In this document: positions 27,301-37,998 of the stretch, piece after piece | Layout of the letters: every line of letters starts with the position of its first letter | Numbering within the stretch: the stretch's first letter is position 1 | Assembly: GCF_900090045.1 (NCBI RefSeq) | Contig: NC_041787.1 | Coordinates: forward strand, 640,001 to 704,000 | DNA: 64,000 bases | Source of the DNA: Plasmodium malariae | Lineage: Eukaryota; Apicomplexa; Aconoidasida; Haemosporida; Plasmodiidae | Direction of reading: 5' to 3' | The notes under the pieces: generated by a model | Told to the model about the DNA's origin: nothing | Databases searched by the model: none | Seen by the model: the letters and a program-made list of their open reading frames with translations, nothing else | Position numbers and translations under genes: made by a program

Positions 27301-28537
27301 AACCTGTGGATATAACAATCCCTTTTCCAGATCCATTAGTAACAGATGTTGTAGCAAAACATAAATTTGTTGAAAAGGGTGTAGTATAATCATCCGGAAT
27401 AAGACCTTTCTTTATATCTTCCGATTCTCCTGTTAATAAACTTTCATTTGTTTTTAATTCAATAACTTCTACTAATCGTAAATCTGCTGATATGGAATCA
27501 CCCGTATTAATAATAACAACATCACCTACTACTACCTCTCTTGAAGGTATTACTATTTTTTCATTATTTCTCATAACCGTACATTGAGGAGATGCCATTT
27601 CTGCTAATTTAGCTATAGCATCTCCTGATGATTTTTCCATATATGTAGCTAAACATGCGTTCAGTGTAACTATACTAATAATTGCTACTCCTTCCACTAC
27701 TTCATTTAAAGCTAAACTAGCAATTGCAGCAATTAGTAGTAACATAACCACTGGACTGTAATATTGGGATAAAAATATTATCCATACAGGTACCACATCA
27801 TCCTTTTCAATGAAATTTTCTCCATATTTTTCTCTATTGATTTTTACTTGCTCAGATGTCAAACCTCCATTTATATCCTTCAAATCGAACTCTTTGCATA
27901 AATTTTCAATACTCTCAATGGCGAAATGGTTGCACCCGACGGACCTTTTCTCCTCCGGAAATCCGCCGCTTCGTTCTGGAGATTTGTCTAACTCGGCTCT
28001 TTGACCCATCTCAGCTGCATGACCTATCTCTGCAGCTTTGTCTAACTCGACCGTGTGGTCTATTTCATCCGCGTAACCCATCTCCATCTCTTTACCTATC
28101 TCTAATGCCTTTCCTGCAGCGGACGCTCTCCCAATATCAGCTACTTTAATTTTACTTTTCCCTTTCGGACTATCTACGTTTCTTACTCTGTGTTCCCAAT
28201 CGGACGTGTCGTCGTACCTCAACCTTTGTTCAAAAACTATCTTGTCCATTCTTTTTTCCTTTTCATTAGTCCTTTCAGACGATTCTCTTGTTTTGGATGA
28301 TATTTCTCTTCTTTCTTTCTTTTCCTGTTGTTCATTTGTATACATTCCTCCTTTTTCCATTCTTTCCATCTCTACTCTTTTCTTTTCTTTTACACTTTCC
28401 ATATCATATGCCCTTTGAGATATTTCATTTTTTATCGGTGAATTTACTACATCATAATTTTTTTTCTTTTGGTTGTTGTTATATCCTCCTTTCTTTTCTC
28501 TATTATTTGAATCTGTCTGTGTGTTTTCTGAATTCAT
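24395..28537 (-). CDS. ATP4: ATP4, P-type cation (Na+) ATPase of the plasma membrane
   Basis: ATP4 is the parasite plasma-membrane P2-type ATPase, first called a non-SERCA Ca2+ ATPase and now regarded as a Na+ efflux pump and target of several antimalarial chemotypes (established for P. falciparum). It is one exon of 1380 residues with an ATG start. TM4 is recognisable by SSVPEGLPMVVTITLSAG. The phosphorylation motif is DKTGTLTEGK with Asp537, the actuator loop has LLTGES, and P-domain motifs are MITGDQKPTAIAIG and MTGDGVNDAPALKAADIG (Met978 onward). The C-terminal membrane part ends in LYRRKYKTIGG. The first roughly 215 residues are low-complexity and include a six-residue degenerate repeat (AAEIGH, AAEMGQ, RAELDK) at about 132-196. 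An acidic insertion follows the MITGDQ motif (about 875-940). Confidence 0.97.
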   Translation of the reverse strand: MNSENTQTDSNNREKKGGYNNNQKKKNYDVVNSPIKNEISQRAYDMESVKEKKRVEMERMEKGGMYTNEQQEKKERREISSKTRESSERTNEKEKRMDKIVFEQRLRYDDTSDWEHRVRNVDSPKGKSKIKVADIGRASAAGKALEIGKEMEMGYADEIDHTVELDKAAEIGHAAEMGQRAELDKSPERSGGFPEEKRSVGCNHFAIESIENLCKEFDLKDINGGLTSEQVKINREKYGENFIEKDDVVPVWIIFLSQYYSPVVMLLLIAAIASLALNEVVEGVAIISIVTLNACLATYMEKSSGDAIAKLAEMASPQCTVMRNNEKIVIPSREVVVGDVVIINTGDSISADLRLVEVIELKTNESLLTGESEDIKKGLIPDDYTTPFSTNLCFATTSVTNGSGKGIVISTGLDTQVGKIASQLKKSSKGSKLTPLQIALNRLGGLIGLIAIVVLIIIITLAVLINYRDPAHADKDPILAIIIIGVGFAVSSVPEGLPMVVTITLSAGAKDMVKKNANVRKLPAVETLGCCSVICSDKTGTLTEGKMTAINAVTFCKKSSLSDNNNKLTKTFDFYPTKGFEPYGGLFDSSELTSQIKKKIVMAKNENKSFESILYNYGNPDNKSFAVDKTRALMFAAYLNSYDTTLCRDSKTAKWIIQGNMSEGPIVVAAAKTGYNFLGNTSSNIYLKDYVRLDNLEVTFNSCRKMKITFYKLKIENQFEQIYLHNENEKYTHIALIKGAPDKLLDRSTHLLEETDKGVAIEWNNKITEQEKNILYNKNLELSRKALRVLAVCIKPLTDKNIEELKILDDADERLKFINYGQYGGGIIPIGYIASFDPPRPGVKEAIQTCREAKVKVIMITGDQKPTAIAIGKLIGLIKDKSEGVEVGEGEKEEVHKVEGISKDDDDGKCNNGNDVHKVEEAIECSELHINNSPNEPILSDEQLDAFTDKILIYSRAQPEDKITIVQSLKRKGYLVAMTGDGVNDAPALKAADIGVAMGINGTEVAKGASEMILIDDNFCTVVSAIDVGRTIFSNIQKFVCFLLGTNIGEILYLSIAIALQMPFPLEALQILFLNLMTDGCPAVALSREPPNDDNMKTPPRPKKQPIMTKRWWFYGILPHTIFEALCVLLSLAFSLYICTGSYTLNDIHGSCKTVKIPEYSDNSTLHEFRYFCSTYEYRITSDYIGWITNINFWHPRKKVPVVFLGAAKGKVKNLRPTSAEIHPDIRRIMQNGCPDDIAVDEYGWCRPALDTKVKGKEDIIQGAFRKNYEDVASKGSKRGRTIAFISGVWCEMLRAYTVRSWKPFYKVFNRNMWMHLACSISATLTFIATCLPGITAVLNTTCLLWWQYLFGISWAFLNLILDEIIPKVLYRRKYKTIGG

Positions 28538-29638
28538 AACTTTTTAGTAAAACAAAAATAAACGAAGCGAAGTAAATGAGGACAAGAAACTCAGCCAAAC
28601 AAGCCAAATGCGCAAAATAAATTAAATTAACAAAATAAACAAAATTCACGATATTAATGAAATAAAATATATCAAATAAAATATATGTAATATATGTAAT
28701 GTATAATATATATATAATGTATAATATATATGTAATGTATAATATATATGTAATGTATAATATATATGTAATGTATAATATATATGTAATGTATATAATA
28801 TAAGTAAAGTATATAATATATGAAATGTATATAATATATGAAATGTATATAATATATGAAATGTATATAATGTGTATAATATATGTTATGTATATAATAT
28901 ATGAAATGTATATAATGTATATAATATGTATAATATACGTAAAATATATAATATACGTAAAGTATATAATATATATAATATATAAAATAAAATATGCACG
29001 ATATAAAAAATACAATAACGGCGAAATTTTTTTTTATTTTTTCTTTCGGTGAATGACCGTTGAACAATGATTTTTGCACACAGCTATTTTGTTCAAAAAG
29101 AACGTTTATTAGCAATGAAGGAGAATATTTATGTAAATTCGCCCACACAAACGTGTGTATTTACATACACGCACATATTAACACACTTAACATACATACT
29201 CATACATTTACATACGAATAACGTATATTACTAAATGCAGACATCGATGATGGTGTATATTAATAAATACAAGCAATTATGAATATAGCCGTAAAAATAT
29301 AAACTTAAAATATACATAATAATTATTTTTTTTAGTTATTTTACAATGTATGCTTTTTTATATAATTATAACTGTGCGAGCTACTTTTATATACAATAAT
29401 TTTAAAATGCACGATTCTGGTAAAATTTAATGCCATCTGATTTTTCCAAAAATTAGCATACTAATTTTAAAGCATACTCCGTTACTGTGTTGATACATAT
29501 ATACATATATATACATATACATATATATACATATATATACATAAACATATATATACATATATATACATATACATACATACATATATATACATATATATAC
29601 ATATATATACATATACATATATATACATATATATAAAT

Positions 29639-29681
<43 letters not shown>

Positions 29682-30538
29682 AACATTTATGTACCTCTTT
29701 GAATATAATATATCTGTACACTTAATACCATAATACGTACAAAACTTTAACGATAACTTAAGTTCTTTTAAAGCTGAAAAAAAAAAATTTTACGCGTTTT
29801 TCCTTTTCTCCTTTTTATGTAATTTAAACCTGAAAATTTTTACTCGTCATTTGTATATACGTAAAAATATACATTTGTTTACATACGATATGTACAGATA
29901 TATACATATATATATGTATACATATTTTCGCTAATTACTATATTTAATTATATATATTTGTCCTTTCTAATAAAAAAAAGAAAAAAAAAAAATAGGAATT
30001 TTTCTCAACAAAATATGAAGTATATATGTAGTTTATGTGGAGTTTAAAATAAAAAATAAAAAAGTAGAAATAATCAGAATTACAATGGGTTTTAAGAAGA
30101 GAAGGGAGTACACGTTTGCGATGTATAAATATGTATATAAATATATATACATATAAATATACACTTATGTAAATATAAGTATATATAAATATGTAAATAA
30201 ATATATACGTAAATAAATATTTGTATATGTATAAATATGTATGTAAATAAATATACACGTATTTAAGTAAATGTATACATAAATATGTATATAAATAAAT
30301 ATATATGTAAATAAATATATATGTAAATAAATATATATGTAAATAAATATATATGTAAATAAATATATATGTAAATAAATATATATATAAATAAATATAT
30401 GTGCATATATGTACATAGTGTTACAGTAACTAATTTTTAAATCACTTGAACATTAAAATTTAGAATCAGGTGCGATATTTTGCATATACATATGTTAAGT
30501 GTATATATGTACATAGGTGTATACGCGCATTTGTACAC

Positions 30539-30579
<41 letters not shown>

Positions 30580-31694
30580 ACATTATATGTACGTATAAAA
30601 ATAAATACACGAATATACAAAATTGGTATATCTATAATATTATGTTTGCTTATAAAATCATTGCATAAAAATAGTGTCGTTTGAATACTAATTACTGCAT
30701 TTTCCACTTCGGAAAAATAGTAAAAAACTTATAAATTTAAATAACAAATATTAGTAAAAAGAAAAGAAAGAAAAATGAAAACAAAAATGAAAAGAAATAT
30801 GAAAAGAAATATGAAAAGAAATATGAAAAGAAATATGAAAAGAAATATGAAAAGAAATATGAAAAGAAATATGAAAAGAAATATGAAAAGAAATATGAAA
30901 AGAAATATGAAAAGAAATATGAAAAGAAAAATGAAAAGAAAAATGAAAAGAAAAATGAAAAACTAGTTTAATAAAACTTTACCCAATTCTTTACACTGAC
31001 AAAATTGCGATAAACACTTTTTTTTTTTTATTTTGCAAATACAATAAGTAGGTAATTGTATTTAAACTAAAAATTTCAATGTTATATTTCTTTTTTTTTT
31101 TATTTTTTTTCAATGAGTAAATAAATACATAATTGATAAGATCATTTTAAATATTCAAATTCTTCATAAATTAAAAAAAAAAATTTTTTGGTAGTAATAT
31201 TTTTACCTTTAGTTATTTTGTCCTTTTTTGTTATAAAATGTGTTTAAGTTTAGAAGAAATTTATCAAAATTAGAAAAATGATTGAAGTTGGCCAAGTGCA
31301 AACTGTTTCGTTATACTGATTTTCTCTGTGCACGCGAGTTGTATAATGAGGAGAATAAAAAAAAAAGAAAATAATAAATAAATGTTCAAGTAGATGAGGG
31401 AAAAAAAAAGGAATAAAAAAAATGAAAAAAATAAAAGGTAAAACGTAAAATGTAATATGTAAAAGGAAAAATTGGCAATAAAACTGGTGCATAATTAAAA
31501 GGAGCAAAGGTAACACCATAACAAATAGAATATATAAAAGGACAACCAAAAAATATTACTAAAAAATAATGTACTTTGCTAGGAAGCGGTCATTCTAATT
31601 ACAAAATGGTGTAATACTGCTTTATGTTTCTTATGGTTTTATTTAAAAGAATACGTACTGCTTTTTTCGTTTTCTCATTCGTCCATTCTCTGTG

Positions 31695-31726
<32 letters not shown>

Positions 31727-32119
31727 GTTTTTTTTCTACGTGCATTTTAAAGATATGCGTACACACATATGATATACATGTACAACTGTACAGATAATTC
31801 AATCCATTTTTTTTTTTTTTTTTTTTTTTTTTGGAGGTAGCCAATTTTTACGGCATTTTCTTTCGAACTATGTTGTAGAAAAATTGGTTGTTGGTATGTG
31901 TACAATATATATATATATATATATATGTTACAATGCACGTATACATACTAGTTTGCGCCCATCATAGTTATGCCGTAAAATGAGAATATTTTTTATTTCT
32001 GTTGTCATTCCGCCTGCTATTCTGCCTGCTATTACACCTAGTATTATGTCTGCCATTCCGCATATAATATCCCATTTGTTATATCATCTTTTAGCTTCAT
32101 TTCATGCTCCTTTCTTTTT
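28538..32119. other. Long intergenic region between two minus-strand genes
   Basis: About 3.6 kb upstream of ATP4 and downstream of the peroxidase gene is dominated by simple repeats: TATAATATATGTAATG units (28680-28990), TATATATACATA units (29490-29650), AAATAAATATATATGT units (30120-30400), (AT)n at 30541-30575, and a 12-bp array at 30775-30963. The ATP4 promoter must lie in its left part. Numerous Tyr/Ile-rich open frames on both strands are products of the repeats. I see no supported gene. Confidence 0.6.
30775..30966 (+). repeat. 12-bp ATGAAAAGAAAT array
   Basis: Fourteen tandem 12-bp units (eleven ATGAAAAGAAAT, then three ATGAAAAGAAAA) form an open frame of MKRN/MKRK tetrapeptides from an ATG to a TAG. 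The frame is kept open by the period alone. It has no other sequence content, so I treat it as repeat DNA. Confidence 0.85.
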
Positions 32120-33429
32120 TTATAATAACTCGACAATAAATTTTTCCATATCTAATGGGCTTGTCCTCGGTGAAAAGTACTTGACAACATTTCCCTTTCT
32201 ATCAACTAAAAATTTTCCAAAATTCCACCCGATATTTTCTAGCTTGCCATTCTTATCATGCATCTGAAATGGAAAAAATTAAAAAGCCCGTATGTACACT
32301 ACGATAACTTTATACGTGAAAAGGAGTTGATAAAATAAATAAAATATATATGTATACTCACATACTGGAAAAAAAAAAAAAAAAAAAAATGTAAATACTG
32401 CACACCCCACAAATATTTTCCATGTTAGGGTCATTTAACATGCAAAAAATATTAACTCATTTAAAGTTAGAATATATGAATAAAGCTTGGCTTTTTGGTT
32501 TTCTTTCTATTTTTGATTTTCTTTCCTTTTTTGATTTTTTTTCTATTTTTGGTTTTCTTTCTATTTTTGATTTTTTTTCTATTTTTGGTTTTCTTTCTAT
32601 TTTTGATTTTCTTTCATTTTTTGGTTTTCTTTCTATTATTGATTTTCTTTCTATTTTTTGTTTTCTTTCTATTTTTGATTTTCTTTCTTTTTTTTGTTTT
32701 CTTTCTTTTTTTGATTTTCTTTCTATTTTTCGGTTCTCTTTCCTTGTTTCATCTCTTTCCTTTTTTCAAAAAGAGTATACTTACCGATTCACAGTTGGCC
32801 TTCAGAAACTTAAACAAGTCATTTGTATTTTCGCCATTCACTTCAACAGGAGCAAAGGTACTATACTTAACATTTTTTTTTTCGTTAAATGCGCGTATAT
32901 CACATACGTTTTGGTATTCCTGATTTAGAAATTGGTACGTTGGAAATGCAAGGAGCTAAGAAAGGGGGGAAAGGGGAAAAAAGGAGTAAATACAAGTGTA
33001 TGAAAAGACAGTCGCAAAAATGCACGAATGAATAAAGCAAGGTAAGCAATACAAACAATGAGAATAAAATACATTCATAAAACAAATGAGCTATTTTAAC
33101 GAACAGTCGACATTTCACTGTTTCATTTTTTTAATCTTCACCTCCAATCCCTTTGCTTGTAGCCGTTCATATAACTGGTTAAACTGTTCAATCTGACTAC
33201 TCGTTAAACCACATTTTGATGCAGAGTTGAAAATAACTAAAACCTTATTTTTATATGTGGACATTGATATGGTTTTCCCATCTAAAGATTTTACATCATA
33301 ATCATAAAGAGTAGGTCGTAAATCGCCCTTTGAGATGGTAATTTTTTTAAAAAATCCAAACATGCTTGATATATTCCTCTGAAGAATTAATAGTGCTAAG
33401 GTTACCTTTATGAACAGCAATATTTTCAT
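32120..33429 (-). CDS. Glutathione-peroxidase-like thioredoxin peroxidase
   Basis: This enzyme reduces hydroperoxides; Plasmodium members of this family use thioredoxin rather than glutathione (known as TPx-Gl). Three exons, read on the minus strand, are 33429-33142, 32955-32785 and 32263-32120. All joins are GT..AG in phase 0, giving 200 residues. The peroxidatic site is a plain cysteine, Cys73 in NSASKCGLT, not selenocysteine. Gln104 (AFPTYQF) and Trp166/Asn167 (WNFGKFL) complete the triad/tetrad, and Cys114 (QNVCDI) is the likely resolving cysteine. The N-terminus (MKILLFIKVTLALLILQ) is hydrophobic and fits a signal or bipartite apicoplast leader, although dual localisation is possible. 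The gene follows ATP4 in the same orientation with 3.6 kb between them, too far to suggest cotranscription. Confidence 0.93.
32490..32750. repeat. TTTTTGATTTTCTTTCTA array in intron 2 of the peroxidase gene
   Basis: About fourteen copies of an 18-bp unit (TTTTTGATTTTCTTTCTA with GGTTTT variants) lie in the intron 32264-32784. Open Phe/Leu/Ile frames across it are repeat artefacts. Confidence 0.85.
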
Positions 33430-33592
33430 TTTGCTAATAAGCCAAATTGTTATTTCTTAAAAAGAGAGGTTTTATATGTTTTTCTTTAAAAAAAAAAACA
33501 AATTGCTATTTTATATTTTTTGCAAGAATGTTCTTTTTGCGTTCTTTTAGTGTATTTAAATATACCGATGTGCACAAATAGCTTGCGTTACT

Positions 33593-33745
33593 TCAATATA
33601 TTTTGCTTCATTAAATTTTGCTTCAATATATTTTGCTTCAATATATTTTGCTTCAATATATTTTGCTTCAATATATTTTGCTTCAATATATTTTGCTTCA
33701 ATATATTTTGCTTCAATATATTTTGCTTCATTAAATTTTGCTTTA
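33593..33745. repeat. 15-bp TTTTGCTTCAATATA array
   Basis: About nine almost identical 15-bp units occur, flanked at each end by a TTTTGCTTCATTAAA variant, just upstream of the peroxidase start. Confidence 0.88.
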
Positions 33746-34240
33746 TTTTGTAAAATTTACTTCACTTTGAAAATTTTACTTTCCTTTGAAAATTTTCTTT
33801 TACTTTAATAATTTTACCATATTTTGATAATTATATTTTAATTTTTTAGTTTTATTTGTTTTATTTGTTTTATTTGTTTAATATTTTTATTTGTACATTT
33901 TATTTTATTTTATTTTGATTTATTTTTTTTTTTTCGGTACTTTGTGAACAATTAATCAAATTTTTGAAAAACTGTTTCTACCTCACTCCGTTTAAATATA
34001 TATCTAAATATATATATATAATATGTATATATACGTATACGTGTGTATGTGTACACATTTATACTTTCTCATTATTACATATATATAATATAACTTTTAT
34101 CAGAATGCTCCCATTAGGCCACCGGCTACTCCTTAGTTTTTTCAAGTATAATTTGCTGATTCCTAGTCTAATCTTATTTGCATTTTAACGCTAATCTGGC
34201 AAGGTCGAAAAAATGCTGAAACGAAAAAAAAAAAAAAAAA

Positions 34241-34287
<47 letters not shown>

Positions 34288-34489
34288 AGCAAATAAAGTA
34301 AAATAAATCATGTAAGGTAAAAATTAGTAAAATAATATAACAAACGAACCAAACGGACTGCAAAGCAGACCAAAATGCAGTAAAATAAAGCATATTTATT
34401 CTAACCGCTTCTTGGCGAAAAAAAATTTTTTTTTTCCCTTTTATCGACTCTTCAAGAAAGAGTAGTTTTATTCATTCACTGATCCATTG

Positions 34490-34590
34490 GCGAGTTGACG
34501 AATTTACTCACTGACGCATTGACGTATTAACGTATTAACGAATTGACGAATTTACTCATTGACGTATTAACGAATTGACGCATTCACCAT
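34490..34590. repeat. TTGACG / TTAACG octamer-based repeats
   Basis: The stretch is built of 8-bp half units ATTGACGA, ATTAACGT and similar in irregular order. It is slightly richer in CG dinucleotides than the surroundings. Confidence 0.6.
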
Positions 34591-35145
34591 TTTGCCATTT
34601 CATTTAATGACCTCATTTTCCGATAGTTCTTGTTCCTCTTAAAGGCAAATTAAAAAAAAAAAAAAAAAAAAAAAAGGACGAGACTTCTCCTGCTCTTTCC
34701 CCAATTTTTGCTTATCAGTACACGAAATAAAAAAAAAAAAAAAGCAATCAATTTTTATTCTATAATATGTACATATGTAAATATCCCGTTTTTCCTGATC
34801 AGCTTAAAATTTTCTTTTTGTTTAAAGTCAATAATGAACCCTGCTGAAATATGTAAATACGTGCCAAGTGAAAACCACAGAGAGAAAGACCTATATACGT
34901 ACGTACATACATACATATATACATATGTATGAATATATGCGCTTATGTATGTATGTATATATATATGCATGGGTGCATGCATGCCTCCCTAACGCAAAAA
35001 TAATCAATAGTGTATTTGTGCAATTTTGTTTCAATTGTAATTTGACTTCATTGGATGGTATCGGCCTATGGTTTTATTTTCTTAATGCTCACACAGCGCG
35101 TCAAATGTGCACATACATAAATATATAGGTATATGCGTATGGATG

Positions 35146-35180
<35 letters not shown>

Positions 35181-35300
35181 GTGCCTATGTGTATAAGCGC
35201 ATGTGCTCATGTTCGTATGTTCTTATATGTGTATATGTATTTACGTAGGTACGCATTTTCGCGCTAAGCAAGAGCAACAGAGTACTGCAGAACGTTTAAC

Positions 35301-37154
35301 ATGGTATCTTTTATGAAAAAAGGAATTATATACATATCGATTTTATTCGTATTAATAAACTATATGTGTAAACATTTTAGAGGATGTAATGTAACAAGCG
35401 TAGCAAGAGTACTGAGTGACCACAAGGTAAAGAAATGCATTTACGTCAATAGTACTAAATTACAAAATGGTATAAACAAGCGTATTAAGAACTATCGTCC
35501 ATTGTATTATATTAATAACAGAAGGACGAGAAGAAATCAGAGTTACAAACTGAGCAAGCACAAGGTGTGTACATTATTCCCCTTCTTCAGTAGCAAGCGG
35601 GATGATAAAAACGATAAGAATGTTAAATATAACAAGAATAATAAGTATGATAAGAATGATAAGTATGATAAGAATGATAAGTATGATAAGAATGATAAGG
35701 ATAATAAGAATGATAAGGATAATAAGAATGATAAGGATAATAAGAATGATAAGGATAATAAGCAAGGCGAACATGTAAACATCACTGAGAGTAGTAAAGG
35801 AAACATTAACCAGAACAAAAAAAATGAAAAAAAATTGGGTGTCGAATCGAATGGAAGCACTGAGAGTTTGCAGAAGGACAGCAACCAGGTGAGCTCTAAT
35901 GAAAAGGTAAATTCACAGCAGAGGAATAGAAGCGATGGTAGTAGAATCGAGGGTAAGGAGCAAAAGGAGGAAACGCTTGCAAGAAGTGATAGTAGCGATG
36001 GTAGGGGAGACAATGAAGAAAGAACAAACAGCAGTGTACGGCGTAATAATATTGTCTTGTCTATAAAACTTAAAGGCATGGAAGAAGAAGAAGAAGAGGA
36101 AAGGGTCAATTCAAAAGAAGCACTTAAAAATATAAATAAATATAGAAAACATTTAGACATGTTAAAAGATAAAATTATAATTGCATTTAGCAGTATATTT
36201 TGTTCATATACAAGAAAAATAGAAAAGAAGGAAAACTTCAAATCGTTTTATGAAAGCATACTGAGCAATTTTGAAAGGAACTACTGTAAGTATACATTCC
36301 TAGAAGATATTCTAAATATGAAAAATGAAAAAACACAAAAGGAGTATCTGTTAAATAACTACAGTTATTTTGTTGATATAATTAATATTATTGAAGAACA
36401 ACTATATAACATTTTCCTTTTTAAGATCCAAATAGTAAAAGCAAAAGCGTTAAATGATATAAAAGATCTTTTATCAGATAAAGTAGATAAAATAGATAAA
36501 GCAGTTAAAGCAGATAAAGCAGTTAAAGCAGATAAAGCAGTTAAAGCAGACAAAGCAGATAGAGCAGATAGAGCAGATAACATAGATTACATATCATATA
36601 TAAATAGTATTAATAAAATATTTCGAACATATGAACAAGAGTTAAAAAGTTTGATCCCACCTAATTTTGAATTTTCTATATATAATAAAATTAGGGAAAA
36701 GGACAAAAATAATTTCTTATTAAATTCGACTTATCAAATACCCGTTGAAAAATATAAAAAAATTTTAAATGACAATGTTGAGCATGTGAAAATGTTTTGT
36801 AAAGACTTAACCAGGAAAAAAAAAAAAAATGCATATAAAGATATAGAAAAAAATAAAAATTATCAAAATATTTTGCAAGTAATTGATAATCAACAAAAAC
36901 AAATTGAAGCATTACAGGAACAACTAGAATCTTCTATTGAAAATGTAAATGGAAAATATTCCCCTTTTCATTGTGCACTTGCCTATAGAATACCTGACAC
37001 TAATTTGAATATATCAACACAATATATGAAAGGAAAATTTAACATAAAATTAAATTGCATTCCTGATGATTCTTTGCATTTACTGGGATCCTATGGGTTT
37101 GTCAAGGCGCTACCTTATGGTAACCTGGGCTTATCCCTCTCCCTGAACTTTTGA
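35301..37154 (+). CDS. Plasmodium protein with secretory leader, Asn/Asp/Lys repeats and barrel-like C-terminus
   Basis: I do not recognise a family. One exon encodes 617 residues from an ATG. Residues 7-21 form a hydrophobic signal or anchor segment. They are followed by about 60 basic, Asn-rich residues with no acidic clusters, which resembles a bipartite apicoplast leader. Residues about 107-152 are a YDKND/DNKND repeat, and about 398-425 a DKAVKA repeat. The rest is helical and charged, with a coiled-coil-like stretch near 530-550 (NQQKQIEALQEQLESS). The last 65 residues differ in character: alternating polar and hydrophobic residues ending LPYGNLGLSLSLNF, like the last strand of a beta-barrel or a beta-sheet module. 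The gene sits alone between opposite-strand neighbours. Function is unknown. Confidence 0.8.
   Translation: MVSFMKKGIIYISILFVLINYMCKHFRGCNVTSVARVLSDHKVKKCIYVNSTKLQNGINKRIKNYRPLYYINNRRTRRNQSYKLSKHKVCTLFPFFSSKRDDKNDKNVKYNKNNKYDKNDKYDKNDKYDKNDKDNKNDKDNKNDKDNKNDKDNKQGEHVNITESSKGNINQNKKNEKKLGVESNGSTESLQKDSNQVSSNEKVNSQQRNRSDGSRIEGKEQKEETLARSDSSDGRGDNEERTNSSVRRNNIVLSIKLKGMEEEEEEERVNSKEALKNINKYRKHLDMLKDKIIIAFSSIFCSYTRKIEKKENFKSFYESILSNFERNYCKYTFLEDILNMKNEKTQKEYLLNNYSYFVDIINIIEEQLYNIFLFKIQIVKAKALNDIKDLLSDKVDKIDKAVKADKAVKADKAVKADKADRADRADNIDYISYINSINKIFRTYEQELKSLIPPNFEFSIYNKIREKDKNNFLLNSTYQIPVEKYKKILNDNVEHVKMFCKDLTRKKKKNAYKDIEKNKNYQNILQVIDNQQKQIEALQEQLESSIENVNGKYSPFHCALAYRIPDTNLNISTQYMKGKFNIKLNCIPDDSLHLLGSYGFVKALPYGNLGLSLSLNF
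35630..35765 (+). repeat. Coding GATAAGAATGATAAGTAT repeat
   Basis: In-frame 15-18 bp units encode KYDKND and KDNKND repeats. They lie in the N-terminal part of the 617-residue protein. Confidence 0.9.
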
Positions 37155-37234
37155 CTACCATCGTTGATTGGTTCTTTTAATTTTTTTTGCCATAATTTGG
37201 CAGTTATCTCGCCATAATTTTGCAATTTTTTTTA

Positions 37235-37320
<86 letters not shown>

Positions 37321-37667
37321 ATTATCCAGTTCTTTAGCTTTTATTATACAATTTTTATATTTTTTTTATTATCCAAATTTTGATATACCGTATTAAATTT
37401 TTTTTTTTAAAATTCCATTTGTTGCAGCGACTTCATATGCGGTTGCTGTTCATTCAGCCCAGGAAGACCGTACTCTCTCCCTTCCTCATGTATTACTGAC
37501 TTAATTATTAGTGTGTTACACATGTGAGTTTTTGCAAAACCTTTGTAAAGTAATGCACTACTATGGCAAATCGCCTATTTGGGTATCTATAACTTAAATT
37601 ATAATACCTCTTAATCTAGTACACTGAACAATGTACTAGCTACCTATTTGCTTCTTTCTTTCTTTCT

Positions 37668-37701
<34 letters not shown>

Positions 37702-37998
37702 TGTTCATATATAGTTCAAATTTTCGAAAGTGTAGAAAAGTACCTTTCATTTGGATATAAAATCTTATCATACATTTGTTAAATATATAAAAAAAGAAAA
37801 AAAAAAATTGATCATACAAAATACGTCCAACATTCCACGCTTGGATTATGTTCATCGTCGTGCCACGACTGCATATTTTTAAATGGTACAATTTGTGGCA
37901 TTATGAACACATATCTCCTCAATCGGAAGCAGTAGTATAGTAGTAACAGTTGCAGCAGTAGCATCAATCCCAATTCCAATGCTACTCCATACTAGTAA
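37155..37998. other. Region between convergent genes with a long (AT)n run
   Basis: A roughly 66-bp (AT)n run at 37236-37302 is followed by poly(T). The part at 37425-37640 has mixed composition and shows no open frame of note; it is probably 3' UTR. A poly(T) run lies near 37670-37700. Confidence 0.6.
37236..37302. repeat. Long (AT)n run
   Basis: About 66 bp of uninterrupted AT dinucleotides followed by poly(T), in the 3' intergenic region after the 617-residue gene. Confidence 0.95.

Larger units (their letters stand above)
33430..35300. other. Region between divergent peroxidase and 617-residue genes
   Basis: Contents include a 15-bp array TTTTGCTTCAATATA at 33593-33740, an ATTGACGTATTAACGA array at 34490-34590, (AT)n near 34247-34277, and TATG/TACG-rich DNA at 34900-35250. 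Both flanking genes start here. No gene is evident. Confidence 0.6.

Noticed and set aside
28503..29148. Two overlapping 158-170 codon Tyr/Ile-rich frames upstream of ATP4
   Set aside because: They are products of the TATAATATATGTAATG repeat; one overlaps the ATP4 start on the same strand.
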